Origin: Corynebacterium lactis
GTDB taxonomy: Bacteria > Actinomycetota > Actinomycetes > Mycobacteriales > Mycobacteriaceae
Reading direction: 5' to 3'
Length of the DNA: 61,291 nucleotides
NCBI RefSeq assembly: GCF_900519355.1
Contig: NZ_ULHE01000008.1
Span: 1-61,291, forward strand
Below are positions 27,263 to 35,254 of the stretch, piece after piece. Under the pieces are notes generated by a model. The model was not told where the DNA came from. It saw only the letters and a program-made list of their open reading frames with translations, and searched no databases. The first letter of the stretch is position 1, and the number at the start of each line of letters is the position of its first letter. The translations under genes were made by a program, and so were the position numbers.

Positions 27263-28267
27263 ATGAGCTCGCCCGCCATGTCTGTTGTGTCTGCCAAGAA
27301 TATTTCCCACGCTGGGGCCACCGGCCGCTACGCGCCCTCGCCGACCGGGCGGCTGCACTTGGGCAACCTGCGCACGGCAGTGCTCGCCTGGGCGCATGCC
27401 CGCGCCCAGGGCGGGCGCTTCATCGTGCGCATCGAGGACATCGACCGCCAGCGCTCCCGCCCCGAGCACGAGGCGCAGCAGCTCGCGGACCTCGAGGCCA
27501 TCGGCATCGACTGGGACGGCACGCCGGTCCGACAGTCCGAGCGCTCCGACCTCTACGAATCCGCTCTCGCCCGCCTCGCCGACGCCGGCCTGACTTACCC
27601 GTGCTTCTGCACACGCCGCGAGATCCTGGCCGCCTCCTCCGCCCCGCACGGGGTTCCGGGGCAGTATCCCGGAACCTGCCGTTTGCTTTCCGACGACACC
27701 CTGGCCGCCCGTCGGGCCGAGTTCGCGGCGGCGGGCAGGCGGCCGTCGATACGCCTAAAGGCGCAGGTGAGAGAGGGGACAGCATGCGATGAGATCCACG
27801 GCGAGGTGCGCGCTCCCATCGACGATTTCATCCTGCAGCGTGCCGACGGCATGTGGGCGTACAACCTCGCGGTGGTCGTCGACGATGCGGAGCAGGGCGT
27901 GACCGAGGTCGTGCGCGGCGACGACCTGATGGCCTCGGCGCCCCGGCAGGCGTACCTGGCTGGGCTGCTGGGCTACCCGGCGCCGACGTTCGTGCACGTG
28001 CCGCTGGTGGTCAATGCCGAGGGGCGCAGGCTGTCGAAGCGCGACGGCGACGTGACTCTCGGCGAGGTGCCCGTGGATGTGGCGCAGCGGTGGATCCTGG
28101 ATTCGCTGGTGGGGGAGGGCGCGACGGGCTCGCGCGGCGGTGGCGCTGCGTTGGGCAGTGGCGCGCCGGGTGTGCCGGGCGGGATCGGCTCCATCGACTC
28201 GATTGCCGACCTCCCGGCGGCCCTACGCGCGGGTCTGAGAATCCCCCGCGAACAGGTGGTTTTCTAG
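27263..28267 (+). CDS. gluQ: Glutamyl-Q tRNA(Asp) synthetase
   Basis: A 334-residue GluRS paralogue that lacks the anticodon-binding domain and attaches glutamate to queuosine in tRNA-Asp. HIGH-type motif is HLGN in YAPSPTGRLHLGNLRTA (near residue 31). The zinc site is CFC...YPGTC (near 115-135), and the KMSKS-type motif is RRLSKRDGDV (near 260). The ATG at 27263 is chosen over the upstream GTG. Its 3' terminal 66 bases plus the next two are duplicated at 29269-29336. Its 5' end also exists as an inverted fragment at 24377-24438. Confidence 0.92.
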   Translation: MSSPAMSVVSAKNISHAGATGRYAPSPTGRLHLGNLRTAVLAWAHARAQGGRFIVRIEDIDRQRSRPEHEAQQLADLEAIGIDWDGTPVRQSERSDLYESALARLADAGLTYPCFCTRREILAASSAPHGVPGQYPGTCRLLSDDTLAARRAEFAAAGRRPSIRLKAQVREGTACDEIHGEVRAPIDDFILQRADGMWAYNLAVVVDDAEQGVTEVVRGDDLMASAPRQAYLAGLLGYPAPTFVHVPLVVNAEGRRLSKRDGDVTLGEVPVDVAQRWILDSLVGEGATGSRGGGAALGSGAPGVPGGIGSIDSIADLPAALRAGLRIPREQVVF

Positions 28268-28269
28268 GG
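28202..28269. repeat. Direct repeat, copy 1: 3' end of gluQ
   Basis: These 68 bases cover the last 21 codons and the stop of gluQ. They match 29269-29336 with a single mismatch in the same orientation, 1067 bases apart. The insert between the copies holds the small membrane protein and the phospholipase-like gene. Confidence 0.9.
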
Positions 28270-28521
28270 GCCGCCGAGAACTACGGCTAGTGCATACGTT
28301 AGGGGCAAGAGTGCGAATGTAATAAGTGCCGTCGTGATTACCAAACCGTTTGACCGGGCTTTTAGCGCTGTTAGGAAGCCAATTAGGCCGAATCCGAAGA
28401 CTCCGACAGCGAGGGGTATTGTCCAGGCATCGGAGAGTGCAGTGCTAACGAAAAACAGTCCAATGTAGCAAGTCAAGGCTAAGAGGAGTGCGGCAGCTGC
28501 GAAATTTTGGAAGCGATTCAT
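28264..28521 (-). CDS. Small membrane protein, unknown
   Basis: 85 residues with three hydrophobic stretches (LLLALTCYIGLFFV, IPLAVGVFGFGLIGFLTAL and ITTALITFALLPLTYALAVVL) separated by short charged turns. I recognise no family. Its end overlaps the gluQ stop by 4 bases on the other strand. It follows the phospholipase-like gene by 25 bases in the same direction, so the two may be one transcript, perhaps as secreted enzyme and immunity or membrane partner (inference). Confidence 0.6.
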   Translation of the reverse strand: MNRFQNFAAAALLLALTCYIGLFFVSTALSDAWTIPLAVGVFGFGLIGFLTALKARSNGLVITTALITFALLPLTYALAVVLGGP

Positions 28522-28546
28522 AATTCAGTCACTCGAACACAAATGG

Positions 28547-29005
28547 TTAATGTGGCACGCAAATGAATGTACTAAACCATACGTAAATTCCAGCAGCCCG
28601 TTTTCTAGCTTCTGGTGTCATTCTTCCCTTCTCTCGTTGTATTCCGTCCTTTAATTGTCGGTCGCATAGGCAGTCGAAGTAGCCTCGAGCGGCATAGCAT
28701 TTGTCATGGTGCATACATAGTTCATCCAGTACATCAATTGGGTTTCCGCTCCCGTGGTTTGGTTCGCACCAATTGCCCCAAACGGGGAATGAGATAGCTC
28801 TTAGTTCATTATGGTGTGTTGAGTAACTTTTGCCCACGAGCAAGAATTCTCGTCCGACAGCCAGAACTTCTTTGCTCTCTTGATTCGCCGTAGCGCTAGC
28901 AAAATCAAATACGGGCGTTCCATCTTCGGACACTGATGAATAAAACAGTGCTCTTTCGGTGGTCTCTGAAAAGTTAGCAGCGGTGACTGTGGGGGGTGCT
29001 TGCAT
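28547..29005 (-). CDS. Phospholipase A2-like secreted protein
   Basis: The C-terminal half carries the phospholipase A2 core: W-C-E-P-N-H-G-S-G-N, then DELCMHHDKCYAARGYFDCLCDR, where the HD pair is the catalytic dyad and the cysteines match the secreted-PLA2 disulfides. The open frame gives 152 residues without a signal peptide. Adding one base in the C6 run near 28993 extends it into APALALIMLLGFTVSTPNAHA, a good signal peptide. A second added base near 29065 would reach ATG 29089. The protein is then about 180 residues and exported. Sequence is AT-richer than the core. Confidence 0.75.
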   Translation of the reverse strand: MQAPPTVTAANFSETTERALFYSSVSEDGTPVFDFASATANQESKEVLAVGREFLLVGKSYSTHHNELRAISFPVWGNWCEPNHGSGNPIDVLDELCMHHDKCYAARGYFDCLCDRQLKDGIQREKGRMTPEARKRAAGIYVWFSTFICVPH

Positions 29006-29086
29006 GCGCGTTCGGTGTGCTGACGGTGAATCCCAACAGCATTATCAGCGCAAGCGCCGGAGCTTTGAGTATACGCCTGTATTTCT

Positions 29087-29124
29087 CATGCCAATATTGT
29101 CTTGTTCCCTATCAAAAATGTCAA
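29087..29124 (-). promoter_or_regulatory. Promoter of the phospholipase-like gene
   Basis: On the minus strand TTGACA (29124-29119), a 17-base spacer and GACAAT (29101-29096) form a near-consensus sigma-A promoter. The ATG at 29089 lies 7 bases past the -10, so transcription would start at or next to the start codon. That gives a leaderless message, a common arrangement in actinobacteria. Confidence 0.6.
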
Positions 29125-29268
29125 GAAAACCTTTGTCACCAACGTTTTCTGGCGCTGTGTCGCTTCATTCGCTCGGGCGGGGCTGTGAACTGTTGGTGTT
29201 TCTTTCTTGGGGGCGTGCAGTGCATGGGGCTGTTTCCATAACTTCTTTACTTTTCTCTATTCGCAGTC

Positions 29269-29336
29269 ATTGCCGACCTCCCGGCGGCCCTGCGCGCGGG
29301 TCTGAGAATCCCCCGCGAACAGGTGGTTTTCTAGGG
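29269..29336. repeat. Direct repeat, copy 2: 3' end of gluQ
   Basis: Exact copy, with one mismatch, of 28202-28269. It is stranded before the flavodoxin gene, with no open frame of its own leading into it. It marks the right border of the inserted segment and probably the original junction of gluQ with the flavodoxin gene. Confidence 0.9.
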
Positions 29337-29358
29337 TGTGCTTCGATACCCTCGGGGC

Positions 29359-29811
29359 ATGCCGACACTCCTCATTGTCCATCATTCGCCCACGCCCCTG
29401 CTGCAGGAGATTCTGGAGCGCGTCCTCGATGGCGCCCGCGATCCCGCAATCGAGGGCGTCGACGTCCGCGTCATCGACGCCCTCGATGCCACCGCCGGCG
29501 ACCTGACCAGCGCCGACGCAATCCTTCTTGGCACCTCCGCGAACTTCGGCTATATCTCCGGCGCGCTGAAGCACTTTTTCGACACCACCTTCCGCGAGGC
29601 CTCCGAAACCACCAAGGGCCTGCCGTTTTCCTACTGGATCCGCGGCGGCTTCGACACCACCGGCGCCGAAAACGCCATGAAGTCCATCACCACCGGGTAT
29701 GGCTGGGAGCTCGCCGCGGAGCCCGTGGTTTTTGTCGGCCCGCTTGACGACGCCCTCTCCAGCGACCTGGTCAATCTCGGCGGGACGATGGCCGCCGGGA
29801 TTATGGGGTAG
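29359..29811 (+). CDS. Flavodoxin family protein
   Basis: 150 residues from ATG 29359. The N-terminal TLLIVHHSPTPLLQEILERVLDGA is the phosphate-binding loop of flavodoxin/WrbA-like folds (one Ser/Thr-rich turn, weaker than the canonical T/S-X-T-G-X-T). DAILLGTSANFGYISGALKHFFDTTF is the second FMN-contact region. It is probably an FMN-binding quinone or NAD(P)H oxidoreductase. In the layout before the insertion it would have followed gluQ by about 90 bases. Confidence 0.82.
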   Translation: MPTLLIVHHSPTPLLQEILERVLDGARDPAIEGVDVRVIDALDATAGDLTSADAILLGTSANFGYISGALKHFFDTTFREASETTKGLPFSYWIRGGFDTTGAENAMKSITTGYGWELAAEPVVFVGPLDDALSSDLVNLGGTMAAGIMG

Positions 29812-29812
29812 G

Positions 29813-29884
29813 CACTTTAGAGCTCGTTCGTGACTTTAGAGCAGCCGATACCGTGGGCTACAGTCACCAGCCCGCGCTAAAGTG
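29813..29884. promoter_or_regulatory. Repeated ACTTTAG sites upstream of mntH
   Basis: ACTTTAGAGC occurs twice in the same direction (29815 and 29833). CTAAAGTG at 29877-29884 is the reverse complement of CACTTTAG at 29813-29820. The spacing would allow a bound dimer or a large stem. CTTGCG..GCGCAAG and a GATAAT 10 bases before the mntH start lie further down. These are candidates for metal-dependent control. No consensus is recognised. Confidence 0.35.
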
Positions 29885-29971
29885 CGGCGGGGCCATCCCG
29901 GGGTGGGGATCCGCCAATAATGCGCTTGCGAAGTTGCGCAAGAAGCGCCAGCCTGTGGGATAATCCAAATC

Positions 29972-31309
29972 GTGAATAATAAAGTTCAGTCGCCAGAACA
30001 GGCCTCGTCGGCAAGCGGGACAAGCGCTGCTGGCGGGCGCGGTGCGAAGGCGCGCATCGCCAGCCTGATGGGGCCCGCGTTCGTGGCGGCGATCGCCTAC
30101 GTCGACCCGGGCAATGTGGCGGCAAACCTGTCCGCGGGTGCGACGTACGGATACCTGCTGCTGTGGGTGCTGGTGGCGTCGAACCTGATGGCGATGGTCG
30201 TGCAGTACCTGTCGGCCAAGTATGGGCTGGTCACGGGGCAGTCGCTGACCGCGGGAGTGGCGGCGCACTTCGGGGGAGTGGGTGCTGGCGAGCCGGGCGA
30301 GCAGCGCGCGCCCAAGAAGCCCAACCGGACCGGCCGGCTGCTCTACTGGGGGCAGGCGGAGATCGTCGCGGCGGCCACCGACATCGCCGAGATCATCGGC
30401 GGCGCGACGGCGCTGCACCTGCTGTTCGGCACGCCCATGCTGCTCGGCGGCGTAATTGTGGGCGTGGTGTCGCTGGGGCTGCTGCTGTTCCAAGGAGGCC
30501 GTTCCCAGCGCACCTTCGAGGGCGTCATCGTGGCGTTTCTGGTGGTCATCACGGTGGGGTTCCTGGCCGGGCTGTTCGTCACGGGGCTGAGCATCGGCGA
30601 GATGGCCGGCGGTATCATTCCGCGGTTCCAGGGCGCGCACACGGTCGTGCTGGCCGCCTCGATGCTCGGTGCGACCGTCATGCCGCACGCCGTCTACCTG
30701 CACTCCGGCCTCGTCCGAGACCGCAACTACGACATCTGCGACGACGGCGCCCTCCGCCACCACCTGCGTGCCACGCGTTTCGACGTCTTCGGCGCCCTCC
30801 TCCTAGCTGGCACCGTGAACATCGGCATGCTGTGCCTGGCGGCGGAGGCCCTGCCGGGAATCCCGGGCACCGACTCCATCGAGGGCGCCCATGCCGCCGT
30901 TGAGAATGCGCTCGGCCCCGTGGTCGGCGCCCTGTTCGCGGTCGGGCTGCTGGCCTCTGGTCTGGCGTCGTCCTCGGTGGGCTGCTACGCCGGCGACCTG
31001 GTCATGCGCGACCTGCTGCGCATCCGCGTGCCGATGCTCGCCCGCCGCGCCATCACCATCATCCCGGCGCTGATCGTCATCGCCAGCGGTGTTGAGCCGA
31101 CCTGGGCGCTGGTGCTCAGCCAGGTCGTGCTGTCGATTGGCATCCCGTTCGCGCTGGTCCCGCTTGTCAAGATGACCTCCTCGCCGGCGCACATGGGCAT
31201 CTGGGCCAACACCGCCGTGGTCCGCCGCGTGGCGTGGACGATCTGCGCCCTGATTATCGCGCTGAACGTTGCCTTGGTTGCTCTGATCGCCACGGGGCAG
31301 GCCGCCTAG
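29972..31309 (+). CDS. mntH: Nramp family divalent metal transporter (MntH type)
   Basis: A 445-residue proton-coupled manganese/iron importer. The first helix carries the metal-binding DPGN motif (VDPGNVAANLSAG, near 48), and helix 6 carries MPHA (ATVMPHAVYLHS, near 235), the pair that coordinates the metal with a Met ligand. Eleven or so helices fit the family. The start is GTG 29972, only 10 bases after a GATAAT word, so the message is probably leaderless. It is a single gene. Confidence 0.93.
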   Translation: MNNKVQSPEQASSASGTSAAGGRGAKARIASLMGPAFVAAIAYVDPGNVAANLSAGATYGYLLLWVLVASNLMAMVVQYLSAKYGLVTGQSLTAGVAAHFGGVGAGEPGEQRAPKKPNRTGRLLYWGQAEIVAAATDIAEIIGGATALHLLFGTPMLLGGVIVGVVSLGLLLFQGGRSQRTFEGVIVAFLVVITVGFLAGLFVTGLSIGEMAGGIIPRFQGAHTVVLAASMLGATVMPHAVYLHSGLVRDRNYDICDDGALRHHLRATRFDVFGALLLAGTVNIGMLCLAAEALPGIPGTDSIEGAHAAVENALGPVVGALFAVGLLASGLASSSVGCYAGDLVMRDLLRIRVPMLARRAITIIPALIVIASGVEPTWALVLSQVVLSIGIPFALVPLVKMTSSPAHMGIWANTAVVRRVAWTICALIIALNVALVALIATGQAA

Positions 31310-31546
31310 CAGCCCCGTTTCTTGCCGCCCCGCCGCCCGAAAAATTCCGGGAGTGGGGCGGCGTCGTCAAGCGGTAGACAAAGCGGTCTAGTTGTTGTAG
31401 GGTGGGGCAACACGATTAAGATATCGACGAGAAATGGCCTTTGACAGCGTCGATAGGCAACCGCCCACTTTCCACTCGCGGCCGGTGCCCCAAAGGAAGA
31501 TCAGCCCCGCGGAAAGCCTGCGGGGAAGAGCGACAAGGAGACACCC
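31310..31546. other. Intergenic region with dyad and motif words
   Basis: GCCGCCCC and GGGGCGGC form an 8-base dyad downstream of mntH (31325-31362). Its loop carries the first ACTCCCGGAA word of the cluster, reversed, at 31345-31354. A GTCGTCAAGC word follows at 31363, and GTCGATAGGC lies near 31449. AAGGAG precedes the next ATG by 7 bases. No gene is seen. Confidence 0.5.
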
Positions 31547-32017
31547 ATGCCCGCACGCAACGCACGACCCTTCGGCGAACCCGACCCCGCACACATCGTC
31601 GCCCGGCGCGCCGCCTGGGCCGCGACCCGCCAGCGCGACAGCATCCGCGACCTGCCCCTGACCGAGCCCACCCGCATCGACGACGCCCACATCATCCGCA
31701 CCGGCAAGTATAGCGTCGACATTGTTGCAGGTGAGCGCGTTATCGGCGCGAACGCCGACGGCCGGCTCATCGACCTGCACTCCCGGAACCTCGCGCGGCT
31801 GCCCGTCGACCCCGGCTTCTGGGCGACCCTCCGCGGCCCCGCCCGCGCCGACTACCTCGCCGGCCACACCGCCGACGGCGTCCGCCGAGGCCGCATCCTC
31901 CTGCACACACTCGCCGACGGCCGCACCTTCCTCACTCTGCCTTACGACGGCGGCTACTGCGTCATCCCCATCGACGAAGTCCGCCGGGGCGCGGACGGCG
32001 TGTGGCGGGAGGTCTAG
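31547..32017 (+). CDS. Hypothetical protein
   Basis: 156 residues, basic and rich in Arg, Ala and Asp, with no signal peptide or membrane segment. It contains HIIRTGKYSVDIVAGERVIGANADGRLIDLHSR and a C-terminal GRTFLTLPYDGGYCVIPIDEVRRG that looks like a small beta domain. I do not recognise a family. AAGGAG is well placed before ATG 31547. It precedes the AMP nucleosidase gene by 64 bases on the same strand. Confidence 0.6.
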   Translation: MPARNARPFGEPDPAHIVARRAAWAATRQRDSIRDLPLTEPTRIDDAHIIRTGKYSVDIVAGERVIGANADGRLIDLHSRNLARLPVDPGFWATLRGPARADYLAGHTADGVRRGRILLHTLADGRTFLTLPYDGGYCVIPIDEVRRGADGVWREV

Positions 32018-32081
32018 CTACTCCCGGAATCGTGAGGCGTGCGGGAGTGCAGGGGCGCCGTGGCTCGCATACGCTGGCCCT

Positions 32082-33619
32082 ATGAACGAACAGACCCCGC
32101 ACACCCCGCCGTTTTGGCCCACCGAAGGCGAAGGCGACTTCTTCGCCGACCCGGCGGCGGCCGTCGATAGGCTCACTGAAATCCACCAGGCCGGGATGGA
32201 GTACCTGGTCCGCCAGTACTCCCGGCTGGCGGCCGGGGCGGGAAGCGGGGCGGAGCCCGGATTTTCCGGGAGTGTGCGCGCCTACTACCCCGAACTGCGC
32301 TTCACCGTCGCCCCCGGCGCGGCCGTCGAGGACGTCGACCCATCCCTCTCCCACGGGTTCGTCGACCGTCCGGGAGTGTACGCCACCACCATCACCCGGC
32401 CCGTGATGTACCGCTCCTACCTCATCGAGCAGATCAGCGACCTGCTCGCCAACCACGGCGGCGAAGTCGAGGTTCGGGTCTCCGAGCAGCCCATCCCGCT
32501 GCGGATGTGCCGGGGCTTCGACGCGCTGCGGAGGAAGCAGCGGCGCGGGAGGGGGCGTCGGCAAGCGAACTGGCGGCAGTGGAGAAAGCGTTTACCCCGA
32601 TCGACTCCGCCAGCATCGACGACACCATCGCCGACGGCGAGGCCGACTACCTGCACCTGCCCGTCAAACCGCTGAGCCTTTTTACCGCCCAGCGCGTCGA
32701 CCTGGCCCTGCAGCGGCTCGAGCACTACACCGGTTCGCACGCCGCAAACATCCAGCGCTTCGTGCTGTTTACCAACTACCAACTCCACACCGACGTGTTC
32801 CTGGAGTACGCCGGGAGCCTCACTCCCGGAAACCCGCAGGGCTACACCGCGCTGGTCTGCCCGGGAGATGCGCGCTACGAGATCGGCGCCGTCCCCACTC
32901 CCGGAAAATGTCGCGAGCACGCGCACGCCTCCCAGATGCCCGCCTACCACCTGCTTCGCGACGACAAGTGTGGCATCACCATCATCGACATCGGCGTCGG
33001 CCCCTCCAACGCGAAGACCATCACCGACTGCCTCGCCGTGACCCGCCCGCACTGCTGGATGATGGTCGGTCACTGCGCCGGCCTCGACGGGCGCATGCGC
33101 ATCGGCGACATGATCCTCGCCAACGGCTACGACCGCGCCGACGGCGTCCTCGACGAGTACGTGCCCCTGGAAAAGCCCATCCCGCCGATCGCCGAGGTGC
33201 AGCTGGCCGTCGTTGGCGCCATGCAGCGAGTCTCCGGGCTGACCGGCGACGAACTGCGCAAGCGCCTGCGCACCGGCACCGTCCTGTCGACCTCCGACCG
33301 CAACTGGGAGTGGCGCTCCCAAGCCGACCTGTACCGGGAGCTGCAGAAGTCCACCGCCATCGGCATCGAGATGGAGTCCGCCACCATCGCCGCCAACGGC
33401 TACCGCTTCCGCGTCCCCTACGGCGCCCTGCTCAGCGTCTCCGACATGCCGCTGCACGATAAACCCAAACTCCCGAAATCCGCGCGGGCCTTCTACCAGT
33501 CCTCCAAAGAAGAGCACCTGATGGCCGCCGTGCGCGCGTGCGAGGACATGGCCGCCGACCCCACCGACCTCCACTCCCGGAAATTGCGCCGGCCCGTCGG
33601 CGAGGTCGCCTTCCGGTAA
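32082..33619 (+). CDS. amn: AMP nucleosidase (one-base frame break)
   Basis: About 512 residues when joined. The N-terminal Amn domain (about 1-150) is followed by a purine phosphorylase fold with DIGVGPSNAKTITDCLAVTRPHCWMMVGHCAG and the catalytic GIEMESATIAANGYRFRVPYG. The enzyme splits AMP into adenine and ribose 5-phosphate. The frame breaks near 32525, where one extra G turns ...RGFDAL into ...RGFDAAAEEAAAREG. It holds eight ACTCCCGG words in different reading phases. The break is most likely a sequencing loss. Confidence 0.88.
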
Positions 33620-33739
33620 TTCCGAAAGTTCCGGGAGTTGTCAACCCGAAACCCGCGCTTGTGCATGCTTTTCGAGGCCCTGTGGATGGCGTCGTCAAGC
33701 CCGAGCGAGGCGGTGGGCGAATAGCCTACGGTGAGCGTC

Positions 33740-34914
33740 ATGACGACATTGGGACTGCTTGGCGCACTGGCGAGCCGGGGGATTGACCTGCTCGCCGACC
33801 TGCGCGCCGCACTCCCGGAAAAATCCACCGGACTCCGGGAGTTAGCAGCCGACATCGGCTTCGACCCCTTCCGACTCAAGCGCCTCCTGCGCTGCGCCGA
33901 CCGCCTCTTCGCCCCGCTTGACGACGCGGCGGACGTCCTCAACCGCGACGCCGCCGTCGCCGCGGCCCGGGAGTTAGGACTCTCGCTGGACACCGTCATG
34001 CAGATCGACAAGCGCTGCGGGCAGATCAATAACGTCGATATCCGGGAGGAAAACCGCCTGGACTTCACCCGCGCCGCCGGCCGCTACGATTTCGATGCCC
34101 TCGACGCCTACATGCGTGGCCGCGTCAAAGAACTCAACGACTACACCGAGCCGCCGCAGCACCTGCGCGCCCACGTCTCCCGGAAGCCCGACATCCGCGG
34201 TATGAAGCACCTGCAGGTCACCGGGCCAGCCAACATGATCGACGACCTCGTCGCGCCTCTGGTCGTGCGCGCCGCCGAAATCGCCAAGGCCCACGAGGGC
34301 TACAGTCACGACCGCTGCGTCGGCCAGGCCCTTCACGAGCGTCTGGCCCACGGTGGCGCGGGGCCGGTCGACGCCGTCGATAAGCTGCGCTACCAGCCGG
34401 CGCTCATTATCACCGCGCAGGACATCGCTGAGTACCGCCCGCGGTATGCGGCCACCTCGAACGGTTCGGTGCTCACTCCCGGACAATTCATCGAGGCGCT
34501 GCTCGCCGACACCGGGTGGGCGCTGGTATACGACGAGAACAACCAGCCGACCGACCTACTCCCGATTCACAATCCGCGGCTGGCGACCGAGGATCAGCGC
34601 ATCGCCATGATCCTGGACAATCCTATCTGCGCCTGGCCCGGGTGTACGCGCCCCTCCCACGCGGGGCAGGCGCACCACATCGTTGCCCGCAAAAACGGTG
34701 GCGCAACGACCATGGAAACCTGGTCATGACCTGCAAAGAGCACAACGCCGCCAACGACGACGACCGACAATGCTGCAACGGGCACCTCGAGCGTGACGAC
34801 GGGAGCGGCGCCGTCTACAGGCAACCTCCCGATCCGAACGCGCCGCCCGAATATAACCTCGCCTTTGCGACGGCGTTAGCAGGGCGTGCGTACGCCTCCT
34901 CACGGAGTAAGTAG
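33740..34914 (+). CDS. DUF222/HNH endonuclease domain protein (one-base frame break)
   Basis: About 391 residues. Actinobacterial DUF222-like N-terminal region, then an HNH nuclease domain with CAWPGC, then AHHIVARKNGG, and after the break NLVMTCKEHNAANDD. The His-His and Asn-His positions of the HNH fold are all present if one G is added near 34714 (TTM-GNLVM). A GTG at 33731 is an alternative start. Such proteins are multicopy in corynebacteria, partly linked to mobile DNA. Function is unknown. The N-terminal half is dense in ACTCCCGG words. Confidence 0.82.
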
Positions 34915-34982
34915 CTCGCCGAATTCGCTTGCTTGACCCGCCTTCGTGGCGGGCTTTCGGCATGCTCAAAAGCTGGACAGGA

Positions 34983-34999
34983 ATACCCTCTAGGGGTAT
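34983..34999. promoter_or_regulatory. CsoR-type copper operator
   Basis: ATACCC-TCTAG-GGGTAT, a perfect palindrome, 10 bases before the copZ start. It matches the known CsoR operator layout, with ATACCC and GGGTAT arms. The CsoR gene at the end of the same operon (37444-37881) would bind it and release on Cu(I). Confidence 0.85.
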
Positions 35000-35009
35000 A
35001 TCTCGGTGT

Positions 35010-35219
35010 ATGGCTACTCAAACATTTACTGTTACTGGAATGACCTGCGGCCACTGCGAAGCATCGGTGCGCGAAGAAGTCGAAGAACTCCCGGGACTGA
35101 AGGACATTCAGGTCGACCGCTCCCGGAATTTCCTCTCCGTCAGTTCCGACGGAGAGATTGATACCGATGCCGTTGTGGCAGCGGTCAAGGAAGCCGGCTA
35201 CGAGGCTGTAGCGAACTAA
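35010..35219 (+). CDS. copZ: Copper chaperone, heavy-metal-associated domain
   Basis: A 69-residue single HMA domain with the Cu(I)-binding GMTCGHC (Cys13 and Cys16). It hands copper to the ATPase. Start at ATG 35010, directly after the CsoR-type operator, so it is the first gene of the copper operon. 35 bases separate it from copA. Confidence 0.93.
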   Translation: MATQTFTVTGMTCGHCEASVREEVEELPGLKDIQVDRSRNFLSVSSDGEIDTDAVVAAVKEAGYEAVAN

Positions 35220-35254
35220 ATACCACTCCAAAGTAATTCAAAAGGGTGACGGTC

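Noticed and set aside
28202..29336. An integrative element with attL/attR made by a tyrosine recombinase
   Set aside because: There is no integrase or excisionase in the insert, and the duplicated segment is in a protein gene rather than a tRNA. The duplication itself is kept as a finding.
29813..29971. A manganese riboswitch before mntH
   Set aside because: The conserved loops of the yybP-ykoY class are not present, and the message is probably leaderless.
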